Source of the DNA: Dehalococcoides mccartyi
GTDB lineage: Bacteria > Chloroflexota > Dehalococcoidia > GIF9 > DYGU01
Direction of reading: 5' to 3'
NCBI GenBank assembly: GCA_020724525.1
Contig: DYGU01000014.1
Span: 1-37,599, forward strand
DNA: 37,599 nt
This document shows, in pieces, positions 35,767 through 37,599 of this stretch; position 1 is the first letter of the stretch; every line of letters starts with the position of its first letter. Position numbers and translations under genes: made by a program. The notes under the pieces were generated by a model that had not been told where the DNA came from, made no database searches, and saw nothing but the letters and a program-made list of their open reading frames with translations.

Positions 35767-36056
35767 CTTTCGGGATTTACCATCCTGTCAAGGACATCGT
35801 CGACTATATCATCCAGACCATCCTTGACCGATTTTACAGATTCACTAATTCCCTGCTCTTTCTTTATTTCTTCGATGGCGAGGTCAAGGTCCATAAGTGC
35901 TTGCCCCAGCCTTTCTATCTTCTCTTCAGTCAAGCTTCCACCCTCCACTCTTCTTATTGCCTGGAGTTTGAGGGCGTCCCTTATTATTTCAACAAGGGCC
36001 ACAACCAGCCCGAGTAGACCATGTTTCAGACTTTTCTCATCAATATCAACCACCAT
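35733..36056 (-). CDS. gvpK: Gas vesicle protein GvpK
   Basis: The 107-residue protein shows the GvpK pattern: HGLLGLVVALVEIIRDALKL (about residues 12-31), QAIRRVEGGSLTEEKIERLG and LGQALMDLDLAIEEIKKEQG. GvpK is a small accessory protein in essentially all gas vesicle clusters. It is 12 bp downstream of the GvpH-like gene and overlaps gvpF/L, so the three are translationally linked. Confidence 0.93.
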   Translation of the reverse strand: MVVDIDEKSLKHGLLGLVVALVEIIRDALKLQAIRRVEGGSLTEEKIERLGQALMDLDLAIEEIKKEQGISESVKSVKDGLDDIVDDVLDRMVNPERWQEEELKKFN

Positions 36057-36068
36057 TTCTCTTTCTCT

Positions 36069-36641
36069 TTAGCTACCGGACTTCTTGCGCAGTCGAATTT
36101 CTAAGATACCATTGTGGCAAGTTGCCCTTAAACTCTCCTTGTCTACTTCAGTGCGTAGCTTGATCACCTTTCCATAGTTCCGTTGAGCGGTAGGTTTTGT
36201 TAATAACTGAAGGACATCGCCTTCGATTTTCAGCTTCAGGTCTTCCATGTCCACACCAGGAACCTCAGCTACGATTATGATTTCTCCCGCCTCGTCGAAA
36301 ATATCAACAGGCGGTTTGACGGCCTCAGGAGGTTTGGGAATTCTTTCTACCCTTTTCTGTGGTCTTGGTCGTGAAACTGTTCCAATATGGTATTCAGCAT
36401 CACCCAGAATGCCACGAGTGTGAAAGTGCCCGCCGATACTTATACCCCCCCTCCGCCACTCCTCATCACTCAAAACTTCCTTCCCGCCGGCTTGTTTTAG
36501 CTTCTCCCTCAGTTCCTCAAGCCGATCTTTTACATCCTCAGGTGAGGAAAGAAGCTTGGCCAGGTCTATCTTGAGGCCGAAGATATTCAGTGTCCCCCCA
36601 AGCACATCGGAGATATCAAACTCTTTGTCTTCTTTTTTCAT
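36069..36641 (-). CDS. Hsp20/GvpH-like protein
   Basis: The 190-residue protein has a leucine-rich helical N-terminus (SDVLGGTLNIFGLKIDLAKL), a linker with GGISIGGHFHTRG, and an Hsp20 domain from about residue 110 (PVDIFDEAGEIIIVAEVPGV, VLQLLTKPTA, CHNGILEIRLRKKSG). The VDIFDE..E..VVAEVPGV block is shared with GvpH at 29504 and the Hsp20 part at 30515, making three alpha-crystallin proteins in one cluster. GvpH-type proteins stabilise or limit vesicle formation in haloarchaea; here the client is unknown. Confidence 0.85.
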   Translation of the reverse strand: MKKEDKEFDISDVLGGTLNIFGLKIDLAKLLSSPEDVKDRLEELREKLKQAGGKEVLSDEEWRRGGISIGGHFHTRGILGDAEYHIGTVSRPRPQKRVERIPKPPEAVKPPVDIFDEAGEIIIVAEVPGVDMEDLKLKIEGDVLQLLTKPTAQRNYGKVIKLRTEVDKESLRATCHNGILEIRLRKKSGS

Positions 36642-36665
36642 CGGGCTCTCCTTGACTTATTACAC

Positions 36666-37067
36666 TCATGCCTCTTTTTTGGAGATCACGCCTGCGCCCT
36701 TACAGCGTAAACAGTGGAGATAAATTCCATTAATGCGCTTGGTGCCTGTGCCGAAGCAAGCCGGGCATGTCTCCGTTGGCTCTCCTACGGTTATCACCCC
36801 TGTGCCGTAGCAGGCAAGACAGGTCAGCCTGGTGAAAGGCTGGACCCCTGTCTGGTCACAGGCACGGCAGGGGACATAAGGCTCTATTACCCGGACTTTA
36901 CCTTTACCGCCACAGACGCAGCAATTAGAAAGGTGAGACATGATTCCGAAAGGGTCTTTGCCGGTGCCCTCACAAAAGGCACATTTCACCTCCGCCCGCT
37001 TTACCTCGACCTCAATCTTTGGCATTACCCGCCGTGGTCGCAGTTTTGCTCTTACTTTTTGTGTCAT
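36666..37067 (-). CDS. DnaJ-type zinc-finger protein without J domain (copy 2)
   Basis: The 133-residue protein consists almost wholly of CxxCxGxG-type knuckles (CAFCEGTG, CCVCGGKG, CRACDQTG, CLACYGTG, CPACFGTG, CLRCKGAG). They form a DnaJ-like cysteine-rich module, but no HPD J domain is present. ATG 37067 follows AAGGAGGT. Its paralogue precedes it at 37167. Likely a client-binding or disulfide/zinc chaperone partner for the DnaK encoded downstream; this is inference. Confidence 0.87.
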   Translation of the reverse strand: MTQKVRAKLRPRRVMPKIEVEVKRAEVKCAFCEGTGKDPFGIMSHLSNCCVCGGKGKVRVIEPYVPCRACDQTGVQPFTRLTCLACYGTGVITVGEPTETCPACFGTGTKRINGIYLHCLRCKGAGVISKKEA

Positions 37068-37166
37068 CTTTTACCTCCTTGGAAATTGTTTTGTTAGTTC
37101 AGTAACAATTTCCATTTTTGTCCTCGGAAGAGGGTATAGTAAAATTGCCCATCTGGCAAATAGCTA

Positions 37167-37538
37167 TCAGGCACGCACCACACCTTTGCCCGAGCAGATA
37201 GCGCAGGGAAGCCCGAACTCATCCGTCAGAGTTCTACCTGAACCCTGACAGGCAGGACAGGTCTTTGTCTCACCAGGCACGCTGACTACGCCCTTCCCGG
37301 AGCAAACAGAGCAGGTAAGGCGACGGGGGAAGCCGCGGCGATCACGATGGATGCCTTCGCTGCTACAGTAACCACACTGGACATAGGGCTCCCTGACCCG
37401 AATGGTTCCCCTTCCACCACAGGCAGGACACTTGCCGAAGCCGATTACGGGATCGGCACCTGTCCCCTCGCAGAGGCCACACTCAAGTACTGCATACCCC
37501 TCTTCCTTTCTTAGCACCTTTATCTCTCTCTGTTCCAT
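37167..37538 (-). CDS. DnaJ-type zinc-finger protein without J domain (copy 1)
   Basis: The 123-residue protein read from ATG 37538 (after GGGAGGG) has the knuckles CGLCEGTG, CPACGGRG, CGYCSSEG, CSVCSGKG, CPACQGSG and CAICSGKG. A longer in-frame start at 37583 lies inside the inverted repeat and is not used. It is paralogous to 36666-37067, but the two are distinct in sequence. First gene of the minus-strand cluster in the window; its leader is the right arm of the 47-bp inverted repeat. The 99 bp between the two genes shows no further feature. Confidence 0.87.
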   Translation of the reverse strand: MEQREIKVLRKEEGYAVLECGLCEGTGADPVIGFGKCPACGGRGTIRVREPYVQCGYCSSEGIHRDRRGFPRRLTCSVCSGKGVVSVPGETKTCPACQGSGRTLTDEFGLPCAICSGKGVVRA

Positions 37539-37546
37539 TTTGCCAC

Positions 37547-37593
37547 CCTCCCATGAGCGCACAGTTTTGTCAAGCCTGCGCACCCTTTTTATT
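37547..37593 (-). repeat. Right arm of 47-bp perfect inverted repeat (gene leader)
   Basis: Reverse complement of bases 1-47. On the minus strand it gives TTGACA (37573-37568) and ends at the ribosome site of the DnaJ-type gene at 37538. Identity stops exactly after GGGAGG, so the two inward-facing genes share a leader but not a coding sequence. Confidence 0.9.
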
Positions 37594-37599
37594 TTTTAC

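Noticed and set aside
25897-37538. Ordinary gas vesicle operon
   Set aside because: No stand-alone GvpA, GvpN, GvpG or GvpO is found; the only GvpA-type sequence is part of a 361-residue fusion.

Overview
The window reads as chromosomal DNA of an anaerobic, sediment-type bacterium, most likely of the Chloroflexota (Dehalococcoidia-like). This is an inference from gene content: a Hdr-like iron-sulfur membrane protein with ETF subunits, BadF/HgdC-type activases, a thiolase with an HMG-CoA-synthase/DUF35 partner, CaiB, FeoB with a DtxR-FeoA fusion, and a bacterial CDC48. There is no rRNA, CRISPR array or recognisable phage region, and I saw no tRNA.

Layout. (1) 1-4.6 kb: a tandem pair of secreted or anchored transglutaminase-like proteins, one with its putative catalytic residues replaced, then a scrap yard of broken genes (sucC, a restriction-modification tail, a DUF4276-like gene, a HicB-like antitoxin) around one intact AAA ATPase. 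(2) 4.6-11.8 kb: mostly intact housekeeping genes: an MFS transporter, a Fur-FeoB-zinc ribbon-DtxR/FeoA iron cluster with a consensus promoter, cmk-plsC-ispH, and a HIT protein. (3) 11.8-25.1 kb: acyl-CoA metabolism and electron transfer (CaiB, HMGS/DUF35, thiolase, acyl-CoA dehydrogenase, CoA-activase pair, EtfA, EtfB, Hdr-like protein), in which most redox members carry frameshifts or stops, mixed with a toxin-antitoxin pair and hairpin-rich MITE-like repeats. (4) 25.1-25.9 kb: a transposase stub and another repeat. (5) 25.9-37.6 kb: a long minus-strand chaperone and gas-vesicle-related cluster.

The last region is the most unusual. In transcription order it encodes two DnaJ-type zinc-finger proteins without a J domain, an Hsp20/GvpH-like protein, GvpK, GvpF/L, a protein whose N-terminus is a GvpA/J/M domain fused to two GRAM/PH-like domains and a zinc ribbon, a DnaK, a GRAM-winged helix-Hsp20 fusion, an HTH-GvpH fusion with its own consensus promoter, a CDC48-type double AAA ATPase, a decayed proteasome-like Ntn hydrolase and a conserved hypothetical protein. 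No free-standing GvpA shell gene and no GvpN, GvpG or GvpO is visible. I propose that this is a gas-vesicle-derived, membrane-associated assembly or protein quality-control system rather than an ordinary gas vesicle operon.

Two window-wide signals stand out. The window is bracketed by a perfect 47-bp inverted repeat that forms the leader of the first gene at each end, up to and including the ribosome binding site. And roughly fifteen genes are broken, often by a single base, which means either real decay or an indel-prone assembly; raw reads would decide.
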